64,000 bases of DNA from Myrica gale. Taxonomy: Eukaryota; Streptophyta; Magnoliopsida; Fagales; Myricaceae. A model generated the notes under the pieces. It was not told where the DNA came from, ran no database searches, and saw nothing but the letters and a program-made list of their open reading frames with translations. Positions within the stretch are counted from its first letter, which is position 1; each line of letters starts with the position of its first letter. Positions 1 to 11,171 of this stretch are shown one piece after another. Made by a program: the position numbers and the translations under genes. The stretch covers positions 7,326,001 to 7,390,000 of the forward strand of contig OZ005604.1 in NCBI GenBank assembly GCA_963930655.1. The letters are read 5' to 3'.

Positions 1-421
1 AGAATAGTAGCAGAAACAAGTGATCCTTTCTCTCACGTACTGTTGATCCCCAGATATACTCATCCTGTTTCATCGACCATCTTCTCCTAGATTCTTTTGT
101 TTGTTAGACTGATCAAAGGACTTATATTCACATATTCTTCTATTTCTGTTCTATAAGCTGGTACAGTATAAGATTCCATTACTTATATATATTCTACTTT
201 TCCATTGCTTTTGTCATTCTTGGGTCTAAATCCTATTTCTTTTCCTTCAGATTAATATAGGCATAAGTAAACTCTTTGACAGGTTGAGAAAAAAATAAAC
301 TCTATATAGATTTCCCATTCAGGGAGAGAGTGAGAGAGAGAGAAAGCAAGAGAAGATGCATTTAGCACCAATGGAATGGGCTTTAACTTTATAGAAACCA
401 GACTTCAGCTTAGAACATTAC

Positions 422-3400
422 CCTGAAATCCAACCTCTCAATCTCAGAGGAATGTATGTCAGCTACATCTTTCCCAAATGATATGATCCTCCCATAATTT
501 ACTCTTTTTGCTGAACCCAGACGCCCCTTATTGTTATTAGTATCATTCATCTTGAGCTTCTTTGTGCTACAATCAAAGTCCGTCTCAGGGGACCAATCCA
601 GACCACCCCATACAGTATCCCCACCTTTTGGTATCATTGACATAGTTGAATCCCAGGTTCGGGTCATCCGCATCATATGCTGTAAAGTCTGAAGACCAAA
701 AACATCCTTATCCAAAAAACCTGGCGCGAAAGCCCTGTTTAAGAACAAACAGTTTGTCAAGAGCCCGGAACAGCCAACGTGTTACTCAGAGGTTCTCTCA
801 TTAGTAATAAAATCACTATCATATACCAAAAGGGAGGACTAAGTAGAAATTTGGAATAGACATTTGGACATTTTTGCTCAAAAGCAATCCCTATGGCATA
901 GGTTAACAGAAAGGTTAATGGAATCATTCACTTGGTGTCACGGTGTTGACAAATAGACCCACTAGATACGAGAGAGTCACCGCGGAATTTTTATCCAGAA
1001 CTAAAGCTTTATCAATGGAATGATTCCCTCGGTATCAAAGCTGGAATGGAGTCGCTGTGAAATCTTTTTCCAGGTCTAATTCCATAGTAAAAGAAATTGA
1101 TGCGGCTTGATTTCCTTAAAATGATCCCTTTTTTTTCTATGCTTAAAATGATCCCTTTTTTTCTATGCTTAAAATGATCTCATTTATCAACAAGACATTT
1201 TCTTTTCTGCAGTGATCCTGAAATTGAAGTGATTTAAGACACGAAACCGGCATATGAGCCTGTCCTCTACATATCAAACTAGTTTAAATTTATACCTGGC
1301 CATGGCAATATCCTTGGCTTCGATAGAGAAAAGTCCTGCGACCGCTTTTGGTACACCAAGAAAGGGAGCACCAATATTCACTATTGCTTTTATATGCTTA
1401 GCGCACCAATCTGACCCGCCACCACCACCGATTGGAGCTGGTGTCTCAACCCATTTCATGAAATGCAGAAAGTACAGAGCACCCATTGAATGTGGTATAA
1501 CAACCACCTTTTTCCCACCATTTGTAGCTACCATGAGTTCTATATTACTTTTTATCCTGCTTAGAGTTTGATCTCTGACCTGTTTATTCCAATTAATCAG
1601 AAAAGAATGAACTAACTAGAGACGGTACGTATACTACACAGAAAAGTTGTTACAAAAACTTCAGCCAGCACCAGAGTTAAATGATAAAATTTCACCGACA
1701 CAAGATGAGTTGATTAAATATCTTTAGGATAGATATGTTCCTAATTGAAAAATATACCTCAGTGTTTTGAAATGATAATCTCCAGTCATATGCAGCCATA
1801 TACATTGTTTTCTCCTCATAACCAATGCGAGCCAAATTGGCCATTAAGACTGCCCAGATAAAATAACCTGGTGCAAAGTAATCAGCTGCCACAAGTCCAG
1901 ATACAGGTCTGACCCTTACACCAGAACGGTCCAGTCCAGTTTCATTATCCAGTGACATATGTTCAACCCAGCACAACGGTCTGCAAAGAATAATCAGGAA
2001 AAAGGAGGAAAATGTCCCCTGAGTCAATCACACCGAGACAATTGCAAAAATTCCTAAGAAATGGGAGCTAACTCTGACAAAAGTAAGTGTTTGGGCAAGT
2101 GACATGATAAAAATCCTACCTGCTAATCAAGCAGAAACACACATAAACTGTTGATCTAACATATAAAACGAGGACCAAATATGATATAAGTTTCACTGCT
2201 GTCCATTTATCTAGCACAGACTTTTGCATGTGGCCAGAACAGATTCAATTCTTATCAAAACAAAAAAAGTAAAAATTGAACTAGCAAGTACACAAGAAAG
2301 GATTATGGTACATTCATCAAGTGATTCTACAAGCTCAATACCTTTTTTTTTTCCGCACGATACAATATTTTGCCTAAAATCTGAAAATCATATATAATGC
2401 AACTTTTAGGGAATTAAAGAAGTAGCCGTTGAAACCAATATACAAGTATACAGAGAATAGCACACTTTGCAATGCTTTATCTCAATCCAGGCAACGCATT
2501 AATTTTATGGAACCATGCCTACCTACATCATGGAATGAGAAAGGATGCACATAATTGATGAGTAGTGATAATAAATCCAACTTGAGCAGAAAAACCAACA
2601 AATATTTAGCAAAAGCTTAAAATTGCTAAATTGGGTTTTTTGAAGGCAAGGTGACAACATTAACAGTTTGAGCTTTTAGATAAGACAGAAAAACTTCCTA
2701 AAGGTCATAATGAGATAATGTTGCACCTCATACACCATCCAAGTTTCTTATAGGGTCTGAGACTTAATCCTTGTGGTTGAGAATAGCAGATTACAGGAAG
2801 CTTAAATACCCATTAGGCATGCTAATATTAATTGTTGTGGCATGTACCTATTACAATCTTGATACTTAAACCATCATCATATCACCATATGCTTCTTTAT
2901 AGGTTCCATATATACAATATGATCAGTTAGGTCATCACTTTGTTCTCACCCTACCTATAGATACAGTATGTAGAAAACTACCATAAAAGTTCTCCATGGG
3001 CATTTGGGACCTCTACTGTACTAGAGTACCTGAATCCATCCGGAGAAGGACTCTTGTCTACACTGATCCTTTTAATTGTTTCTAAGTCATGAGTTTGAAG
3101 GCCATTCTTTTCTATCTAAGCGCATTTCAAATCCATTCTAAAAGTCCAAAGTGGAACTCAACTATCCTGTCAATACGTACATCATTTTCCCCTAAATCTG
3201 TAAGAGTGGGAAAAACATGAGTAAGTTCCAGGGAACTCTATAAGCAAGAGAGACTATTATTGGATCAGGATCCTCTCCTATCTATTCTCCAAATTGGATG
3301 GTCTAAGTCAAAGAATGATGGACATAGTATGTGGGTCCCACAATATTTAATGTTGTCCATGTAAAGTAGCGGACAATGTATATAATATATTTGTTGTATC

Positions 3401-6400
3401 CATCTCTATCTGAATTGAACCATCTAATTGCATAGAAGATTGAAAAAAAAAACTCAATCAGATCAATATCAACAAAACAATATGAGACATCATGGCATTG
3501 TAAAAAGTTCGTCAAATTGAAGTAATTGCAAAATTTTTCAACAAGTAGAAGTTGATCGATACCAATAATATTACTTTAGAAAAATATAATAAACTGTATA
3601 CTCCCTTGGCCTATGCCTTTCATTCTCGCTTTGTTTAGCCCTCAAGATAAAGGTCATCTTTCCCTTACTGCTCCTTTCGATATGGATCTGTCCCAACAGA
3701 TCACTCTTCTCATGACTTAATGGCCTAATTGCACTATCACTGATGTATATATTCTTCATTAGAGATTACATCTTCTGAAATGTATTTTAGTGTTTTGAAC
3801 ATTTTTCTATAGGTCCGGTATCCACCTTCTATTCTCTTTTCCTATAACTCTTTTTAGAACCAAAGGGCTTCAGAATTATTCCTCGATAAAATTCTCTTTC
3901 CCTTGCTCTGCAATGATCTCAACATAATTTTGTCACATGTGCTCATAAATAAGTACTAAATATAGTCTCTCTAATACAAACATAATATGATAGCAGTTGC
4001 ACTTTCATTTCCAAAATCTCATACATCGTTCTCAAGAAAGCAATCAAGAAGATGTAGCTCACTTCATATTATTTAGGCATAAAAATAAATCAGCAAGTCT
4101 CGGTGCCAGAAGAGGGCCTTAGTTTTGCATAATTCAAAATCGTACAAATTCATGTAAAGAATGCCTCCGGTCGATTTTATAACATTTCTGGCATAACCAA
4201 GTTTACTACGTCAGTATGCTTTTTGAATTTTGCTTACTGAGTTTCTTGTAACCCTAGTTAAACGTTGAACTGTATAAGCTTCTAGCATAGGTTAATTCAA
4301 GCAACGCTTATCATCAGCTGGACTGCTGACTTCCAAGAGCACAGAGTTCCTGGTTAAATCTCTGGTCTTATAATAAATAACAAATTTTAACAACCATATA
4401 TATAAAGATGCGAATATCACTACAATACAAGTATTGTGCTATTAACTCACGCACAGGTACAAAGAAATCTCATGGAAAGCTTCATGAAACCATTCGAGTA
4501 GTATATTCTTAATAATGGGTGACCATATATCGATGCACACTACAGAATCTTCCTTAGACTTGATTCCAACATTTTAACCATGGAATACTTGTTTCCTTAC
4601 CCAAAATATACATCAAGCTAATACATCCCTGATTAATATGAATCCTTGCTTAGTTCACCACAATTACCACTTTTTGTGCCTCAAATCTTATGAATCCAAC
4701 GCTAAGATTTTATCACATACAAACCTAGACAAAAAGTATACATATTTCTCATCATACCTTCCTGGAGATTCAACTATTTTAAGGTCATGTAATCTGGTCA
4801 TCTCAATTTTTGCATGCATAAGTTCTATGCATCCAGTGTTTGATAAAGCAATAAGAAAATTTAATATCTTCTTCCACAACAAATCTGGAGAGTATGGTCC
4901 AACGCATGTTCCCTACATATTTTGAAGCTTTAAGCAGCATAAAGTTATCCAGTGAAACTAGGCAGCAAATCCAGGTAACATATTCCATAACAGAGCTACT
5001 TCACTTTATTAACCCAAGACTAATCACACTAGCTTATGAACTTCAAACACAAATTGACTGTCACAAAATCCTGAAAATAAACCTAATTAAATGTGGACAG
5101 CAGAATAGGGCATGTTCATTAACTTTTTAAAGCTCAACAATCACATGAAAGCAGCAACCTACTAGACACCATTGTACACCAAACTGTACTATTTACCAAG
5201 CAAAGATTGGAATAGTATGCTATAACCAAAGATTTTTGAAGCTTCCAGAGAGTTTGAATAATGCAATTCAGGTAGATTCTATGATATTCAAGTAAAGTCC
5301 AGTGTTTTTGCATCAGCACTAGACTAATCTCTCCAAACCATTAGAATAAGGAATGAACTGTTGCTTCCTCTTTAAATTTGCTCAGCAAGTTCAAATGTCA
5401 TTCCCTATATATATTAGAAGCTTCAAACATCCATCCAACTCGAAGAAATAACAGATCCAGCAACACATGTTAGATGTTCGTTACAAACCTCCATAACAGA
5501 ACTGGAAACTGGTCTATCAACAGGAAAGAATGCAGGATCCTTCATACGTCGATTTCCTATGGTGGATAAACTCAATACAACAATGAAAAGCAGACTTAAT
5601 TCAAGGAAAGTTCGGGACTCAACACGTGTTTAAAATGAATAATGGGTTGATGATTTCTTATTCGATAGTAGCAAATCTGCTTATTAGCTCTACTAAATGG
5701 ACCTTTTATAGAAACAAAACAACATACATCTCTACGCCAATTAGTCAGTTCCACCACACATGTAAAATTTCAAGCTTGCATTCTTGCAGAGAGTATAAGT
5801 TGAGTGCATTTTCTCTTCAACATATGGTTAAATTGGATACTGCTGCATCCGCTAGACCACGCCAATTCACCCCCAATTACTCAAAAACCTTGCCCAACCT
5901 ATCCATTCCATTTCCGAGAAAAGGAAATCACAAGGCCTAAAATTGAAAATAATGCGTTTTCAGCAACTTCATCATAGGCATCTTCAAAAAGGAAAACGAC
6001 TCAGATAATTTATTCATTCTCTGTCCTGGTACAGCAGTATAAACAAAAACCAAGAGCTTTCCTCACTCGGGTTCAGCACCGACGTCTACGCAACCTCACC
6101 GTTAGCTTTCTAAGTATTCAAAACACACATAAACAACCTTGTTGGATGGTTAAAAGCAGCAAAAGTAACACCCGAGAAAGCCAAAATCTCAACGAAAATA
6201 TACACTCCGTATACCCGCCCAACAAAAAGGAGAACTCACAACGAAAATCCCAAAATATGAGTCGTGAAGCACCAGAATTGCGCATAAAACCATAAAGGCC
6301 AATACCTTTTGTACAGTTCCCCGAATGTGCCACCCCAAAGCTTCTTCCTAAACAAGCCCTCTGCGCACTGGCGCCCCTCCCACAACTCAAGCCCACCCGT

Positions 6401-6736
6401 CACGATTCCGGGCACGAACACCACGGGGTGGTTTACCGTCAACCCCTCCTTCCTCAACTTCACGCCTGGAGGGTCCGTTAGTGGCCCCGTTATGGCCTCC
6501 GTCACGTACTGAGGAAACGACGCCGGCATTGCATTGTACATGAACAGCAAGAACCACCAAATCGAGCATATGCACCCAATGAACCAGCAACAGCTGTCCA
6601 CACAAGACCATCTCTTGTGCTCTTTGAGCTTCGGTTTGGGTGTCTTCTTCTTCTCGTTATCGCCGTTTTCGGTGACAATTTCGTGAGGCTCCGAGTTTTG
6701 CGTCTTCGGGGCTTTTCTGCGCCTCAGATACGACAT
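422..6736 (-). CDS. PDAT1: Phospholipid:diacylglycerol acyltransferase (PDAT), 5' four exons, 3' end outside window
   Basis: The enzyme moves an acyl group from a phospholipid to diacylglycerol, making triacylglycerol at the endoplasmic reticulum. Four exons can be joined in frame: 6306-6736, 1758-1980, 1296-1579 and 422-734, giving 417 codons without a stop. The start is the ATG at 6734-6736. Residues 1-47 are basic and hydrophilic (RRRK, KKKTPKPKLK), and a transmembrane segment follows at about 48-69, fitting a type II membrane protein. The LCAT-like alpha/beta hydrolase part follows: a VPGIVTGGLELW block (108-119), the PLCW lid region after residue 144, and the nucleophile elbow PHSMG with Ser249. 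The last visible exon ends with a GT donor at 420-421. The family is about 670 residues long, so the catalytic Asp and His should lie in exons to the left. The product class is secure; the exact paralogue (PDAT1 or PDAT2) is inferred. Confidence 0.93.
1114..1182. repeat. Short tandem repeat, about three units of 26-28 bp, in a PDAT intron
   Basis: The unit cttaaaatgatccctttttt plus ttctatg occurs twice and a third time partly (cttaaaatgatctcattt). The copies differ mainly in the length of the T run. It lies in the intron between exons 3 and 4. Confidence 0.8.
1981..6305 (-). other. Intron 1 of the PDAT gene, 4.3 kb
   Basis: The intron lies between a GT donor (6304-6305) and an AG acceptor (1981-1982). 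It is AT-rich, and its reading frames are short and resemble no known protein. I see no terminal repeats or transposon domains in it. It is much longer than the introns at 735-1295 and 1580-1757. Confidence 0.8.
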
Positions 6737-7060
6737 TGTGTGTTTTTTTTTGGTGGTTTGAGTTCCAAATAAAGAGTTCTATACCAGTGTTGTATTTTCT
6801 CTAGTTTTCGTTCAATCCGCAGAGAGCTCTGGGGCGACTACTACTAATGGAGCCTGAGCTGGTGTGGAGCTCGGCAAAATATCTGATAGAAACTAAACCC
6901 AAAATCTCACCTAACGACGGTGCCCGGCGGAGGGGTTTCCGGGCGAAGAGCCGTGGATGTGTGGGATCGGCTTTATTGTCCTGTTTCCTTTTTCGAGAAA
7001 TACGGGAGAAGGCTGGAAGTTTCAGATCTGACGTGGGTCCCGCTGAGGAAATCAGATACT
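6737..7060 (-). promoter_or_regulatory. Upstream (5' UTR/promoter) region of PDAT
   Basis: This is the stretch directly upstream of the PDAT start codon. It is richer in G and C than the DNA beyond it and holds short frames without recognisable domains. No clear TATA box is visible on the minus strand, so the transcription start cannot be placed. The assignment rests on position. Confidence 0.45.
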
Positions 7061-8484
7061 AATGGGCTATTTATGTGGCACGTATCTCAGTTCTGTTATC
7101 TTTTGTTTGGAGGTCGCGGGGTGGCAAGATCGGGTGGGGCGCCGACTCCCGGACGGCAGGTCAGCAAATTATAGGGATGGCGGAAATCTCGGAGAAGACG
7201 ATCCAGCGGACGGGGATGTTCGTTGGGCGTGACGTCGTTCGAGGCAGGCAGTGGATAGGAGCGGTGTGCTTCAAAGGTTGTTGCGATTTTGCCATTTTGG
7301 CATTTTCAGCCAAAAGAGCTTGTCAGAGTTTCGGACCTAAAAACTGCCCGAACTTTCTTTATTTTGCTAACATAAACAATTTCTCACATGTTCTAGACAG
7401 GGGAAAAAACTGTTTTTGATTTTGTGTAAGTAATATTTATTTATTCCAACAATAAATTAATGTATTTTTCTAGGTACTACTATTTCTCCTTAATATATTG
7501 TTTTTTTAATGAAAAGTGACAACAGCATGGCCAAGCATGATCTTTCTCAACATTGCTTATAAAAAAAATATGAACTTTCTCTACCTTGGAGGGCCGACCC
7601 ACTATTCGTACAAACATTATTTTAATTACTCAAAAAAATCAAGACGATGGGAGAAGAAGAGAAAATAAAATATATAGATGGAGTTAAATAAGGTAAAGAT
7701 GAGTCATCTCGGACCTTCGAGAATTTTATTCAAACTAACTCAGCTGTTAGAATGTTTTTAAAGAATTTTTAGATAATATTAACTTTTATTGATATGCGTG
7801 TTGCAGTTATTTTTAAGTGATGTTAAAAAATACGTTCGATTTTATAATTCTAAGATTTAAAAGAATTCTAAAAAAACAAAGAAAACGAACTTCTTTCTTA
7901 ATTGAGAAGTAACACTAATTATACTTGTAACGTAACCAGATGGGCTGTTCTAACAATTATTTAGAAAATACTTCGATTTCATCCATAGTTGCGTCATTAG
8001 TTATCCTGCCGGGTACTAGTTTACTTGTAGTTGTATTTAGTACTCTAGATAACCTAGAATTATTGAATGTAACCTTATTGCTTTGAAGTAACAAAATTTG
8101 TATACTTCTACCTTCAAGGTCACTGGTTCAATGGTTGGAAAAACGAGCATTCATTTTTAAACGAATCGTATTTAGTTCATGATCCTAAATTCAAATCTTA
8201 CTGCTTATAGACGAGTCTTTAACCAATCATGGCATTAGCAGTGAGACTGATAAAGGCAACAACTCATAAAAGGAAGTTTTCGTTAACGGATTAATCATAA
8301 GGTCGCCTAGTTAATTTGTCTGTTCTCTTTTACGAAGGGTTTGACTAGTCTCTTAGAACATGTATAAAAAATGTATAAACTTCTTTAATATTAAGGGGAT
8401 GTCGCCAAATCCTATCTTATGGTATTGTCTTGCTTTGAAATGTCATACTTTTTGCTCCAACTGAGGTTGTCTAGAGGTTATATA
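7061..8484. other. Intergenic region, no gene seen
   Basis: AT-rich DNA after about 7420. The longest frame (7075-7419, plus) shows no domain and runs through the GC-richer flank of the PDAT promoter. I see no RNA gene or terminal repeat here. Confidence 0.6.
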
Positions 8485-8683
8485 GGCTGCGTTTGCGTCT
8501 TAAAATTTTACACACTCTAAAATTTTAACACAATAAAAAATTACAATATAATTTCTCTCTCCCCCATCAAACCACTACTATTCACTACAAAAAATATAAA
8601 AAATTATCTCTCTCTTCACTTTTTCACTAAACCCAATACCTAAAATTTTAACAACACTAAAATTTTACAACACAAACACACCC
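8485..8683. mobile_element. Miniature inverted-repeat element (MITE), copy 1 of a family of four, PIF/Harbinger-Tourist-like
   Basis: A 199 bp element with inverted ends GGCTGCGTTTG and, reading inward from the right, GGGTGTGTTTG. It is flanked by ATA on both sides. Inner sequence (taaaattttacac, ctctctctcccccatc, ctctcttcactttttcac) recurs at 22167-22364 in reverse and, more diverged, at 47266-47462. It encodes nothing. The end consensus and 3 bp target duplication suggest a Tourist-type element; the superfamily is inferred. Confidence 0.75.
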
Positions 8684-9559
8684 ATAGATCATTAAGGGCT
8701 GGACTTACTGTGGACGAAATCAGCTCATTATAAATTACTAATGGATAATATTTTTTTTAGACATTCTTCAAATAAACGAAGTTGTCATGATAATTTTTTT
8801 AATGTCATAATTTATGTGTTTTCTCAATAAAACATCTCAAATTGGAAATGACCGAAATAGAATAATCTATGAAAGAATTCAGGCATCGAATCTCTTAAAG
8901 AAGAAGACTAAAGTTGTTCTTGAGGAGGAATCCCAATGCTAGCATACTTTCAATGCCTTATTTTGTCTGATTCTCTAGTCTTTGTGGCTCAGGAGCTTCA
9001 GCTTTGTATTACTGCTTGTTCCCTGTGGGTCATCGTCCGTGTATTATAATGGCTCCCACTTTTCCTTTTCATGTGATTTGGAAATTAACCAAACTTTTTG
9101 GTTGAGATCGACAGATAGCACAATTACCTTAAATCTATAAAGATAAATATAGGCCAACCAAAAAGTTCATTCCCTGTCCCATTGGCCCACGCTAGATTTT
9201 TCTCTTCTGTGGTGATGGAGATGCCTCGAACTCGAACTAGTGGCACTATATATATATAGTATTATTTTCTTTTTTCAAATGAATTCTCGAGTACTTAAAA
9301 ACTCAGTCAATCTAAAACGTAGCTCGGCTTTCGGACTTGGGGATGCTAAAAAAGAAAGAGCCCAACAAGGCCCACCAAATTTCCACCCGAGAGAGGCCTT
9401 ATAACCCTTCTTTATTATATAATGTGGCTCTGACAATAAACACGACGTCCGAAAATAAATGAGTTGTTTTAGACACTTTGCCCCAGGCCCCAATAATAAG
9501 AGGAGAGGAAAAGGTCAATTTGCTCCCAAAAGATCCATGCATGTATAACTATGCATAAG
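8684..9559. other. Intergenic region, no gene seen
   Basis: Low-complexity and AT-rich stretches, with a short (AT)n run near 9246-9259. The minus-strand frame at 9275-9493 matches nothing I recognise. Confidence 0.55.
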
Positions 9560-10345
9560 TGGCGGTTATACCCATACCAGCACAGCCATCGCTATAGGTA
9601 GTTATCTAAAAATTGACACTGCAACCGGCTTCGTTAGGAGAGAAAAATCTACCAAAGTCGATTTGACGATTAGTGCCACACATACCAAAAATCTACCAAA
9701 GTCACAAAAATAAAATAAAATAAAAAATCTCAACCAAAAATCCCAAATCGGCAAATTAACAAAATCCGAAACGAAATCAACCAAATGAAATTCAAATCGC
9801 ATTCAAGGTCAACCATCCACAAAAATCTACCAAATCAACAAATCTCAATTGAACTAACAAAATCCCAAACGAAATCAAGTAATCAACCAAATGAAATTCA
9901 AAATGGCATTCAAAATCTACAAGCCAAATTGCATTAAAAAACAAAGCAAAGCAGAGAGAGATATATCCAAAGCAACTCAGAGGCCAAAGAGAGATATGTT
10001 GTAGAGGTGTCGTAGAGATCACCAATCTTGGAGGAGAAGACGAGGAAGGCGCCAATCGAGAAAGGGAGAAGAGAATATAAAAAAATTTCGTGGATTGAAA
10101 GTGAAAAATGGGAGAGGGGCCTTGAAATTTTTAGGGTTTGGGGTCCCTCAGACAGCATCATTTTAATAAAATGTAAAATACGGTTTTAGTAGTGGAAACC
10201 GCTACCACAATAGTTTCCACCACTACTGGTAAGATCACCACCCCAAGGCGAAAGTTGACACCATTACCGATTCTGTTGTAGGGGGACGATTGGTTTATGT
10301 CACTGGTATCGGTAAACTAGCACACCGCCGATACCGGTGCAAAGT
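9560..10345. mobile_element. Possible non-autonomous CACTA-like element with hairpin-rich ends
   Basis: The right end (10180-10345) is packed with short inverted motifs: gtagtggaaac against gtttccaccactac, and cactggtatcggt against accgccgataccggtg. The left end (9565-9600) has related motifs such as gtggcggttatacccat. Hairpin-rich subterminal regions are typical of CACTA elements, but I cannot find a clean CACTA terminus or a 3 bp target duplication. Open minus-strand frames inside (9602-10161) look like untranslated filler, not transposase. Confidence 0.3.
9745..9925. repeat. Diverged direct duplication, period about 115 bp
   Basis: The block aaaatc(c)gaaacgaaatcaaccaaatgaaattcaaa occurs twice, the second time with a small insertion and changes (acgaaatcaagtaatcaacc). 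Both copies are followed by cattcaa. Confidence 0.6.
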
Positions 10346-10480
10346 CCTACCTGCATACTTTTCTTTGCATATTAAGCAATTGAGGGAATTCCCTTTTAAT
10401 TTTAAGACACTTGGAATAAAGCATAAAAACCTATAGAACCCCAAATTATTTTTAATATTATTGTTAGTAAAATATTATTT
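10346..10480 (+). repeat. Left piece of repeat family A, cut off from its remainder by the MULE
   Basis: The last 40 bases, attattgttagtaaaatattattt, continue after the MULE as atattatttttattaaaattcaaac at 19146. The inverted copy near 23730-23790 holds the two pieces joined. This piece therefore belongs to the repeat at 19146-21580. How far it reaches to the left is unclear. Confidence 0.6.
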
Positions 10481-11021
10481 GGGTAATGTCATTGTTCGCC
10501 CCTTAACTATTGATCAATTGCAAATGTGCCTCATAATTATCAGAACTGCGACTTACGTTCTCTAAGTTTCAGAAAGTCTTAATATTCGCCCCCATCCAAT
10601 TTCCCTTTAAATGTCACGGAATTCGACATCACGTGCGTCGCACATGCGCTAAGTCTTCCTGTCTTTCCCAAAATACCCATGTATCTTTGATATATCAGAT
10701 TGAACATCTCCATTTTTCACTGAAGCAGTCCTCCCCGTCCTCTCCATTCGCCTAAGTTGTCCTCCCCCTCCCGCCGAGAACTAGCCGGCCTCTCCCATTG
10801 AGCTCATTATCAGAGTTGAAGGTTTTAGTACTTTTCTGTCTTCCTCCTCCTCCGTATCCCCACCCATCCATCTCCTCAAGTTTGTCGATTTCTTAACTCG
10901 AGATTATTTAGAGGTGAAACCTTATTAGTTGTTTTTTGTAGTTATTTTCGTTATTCACTTATTGAGTTAATTTTATGGGGAAAATGAGTCATTTTCATTT
11001 TTCTTAGCCTCAACCTTTGAA

Positions 11022-11171
11022 ATGTCCGCATCATATACCAATGATAGCTCTAGAAATGAACAAAATGCGCCTTCTATAGAAGGTCTAAGATGTTTTTGCA
11101 ACTTGAGAGCAATTTCGACCACTGCCTTCATGAATGAAAAATTTTGGCAGATGCTCATGGGGGTTGTGTGA
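11022..11171 (+). CDS. Small GRF-type zinc-finger reading frame of the MULE
   Basis: A 49-codon frame starting at ATG 11022. The block RCFCNLRA followed by MNEKFWQ resembles the first half of plant GRF zinc fingers (CxC, then Asn and aromatic residues). The second half, with further zinc ligands, is missing or decayed. Small GRF proteins are common second genes in transposons, so it probably belongs to the MULE. Following sequence (11345-11590) may be a remnant of a second exon but has stops. Probably not functional. Confidence 0.4.
   Translation: MSASYTNDSSRNEQNAPSIEGLRCFCNLRAISTTAFMNEKFWQMLMGVV

Noticed and set aside
1254..1571. 105-codon plus-strand frame
   Set aside because: Antisense of PDAT exon 3, which carries the PHSMG lipase motif.
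7075..7419. 114-codon plus-strand frame upstream of PDAT
   Set aside because: No domain, composition follows the GC-richer promoter flank, and no splice or start context; chance frame.
8095..8240. Possible tRNA or SINE (ggttcaatggttgg resembles a B box)
   Set aside because: No matching A box at the right distance and no cloverleaf or 3' tail.
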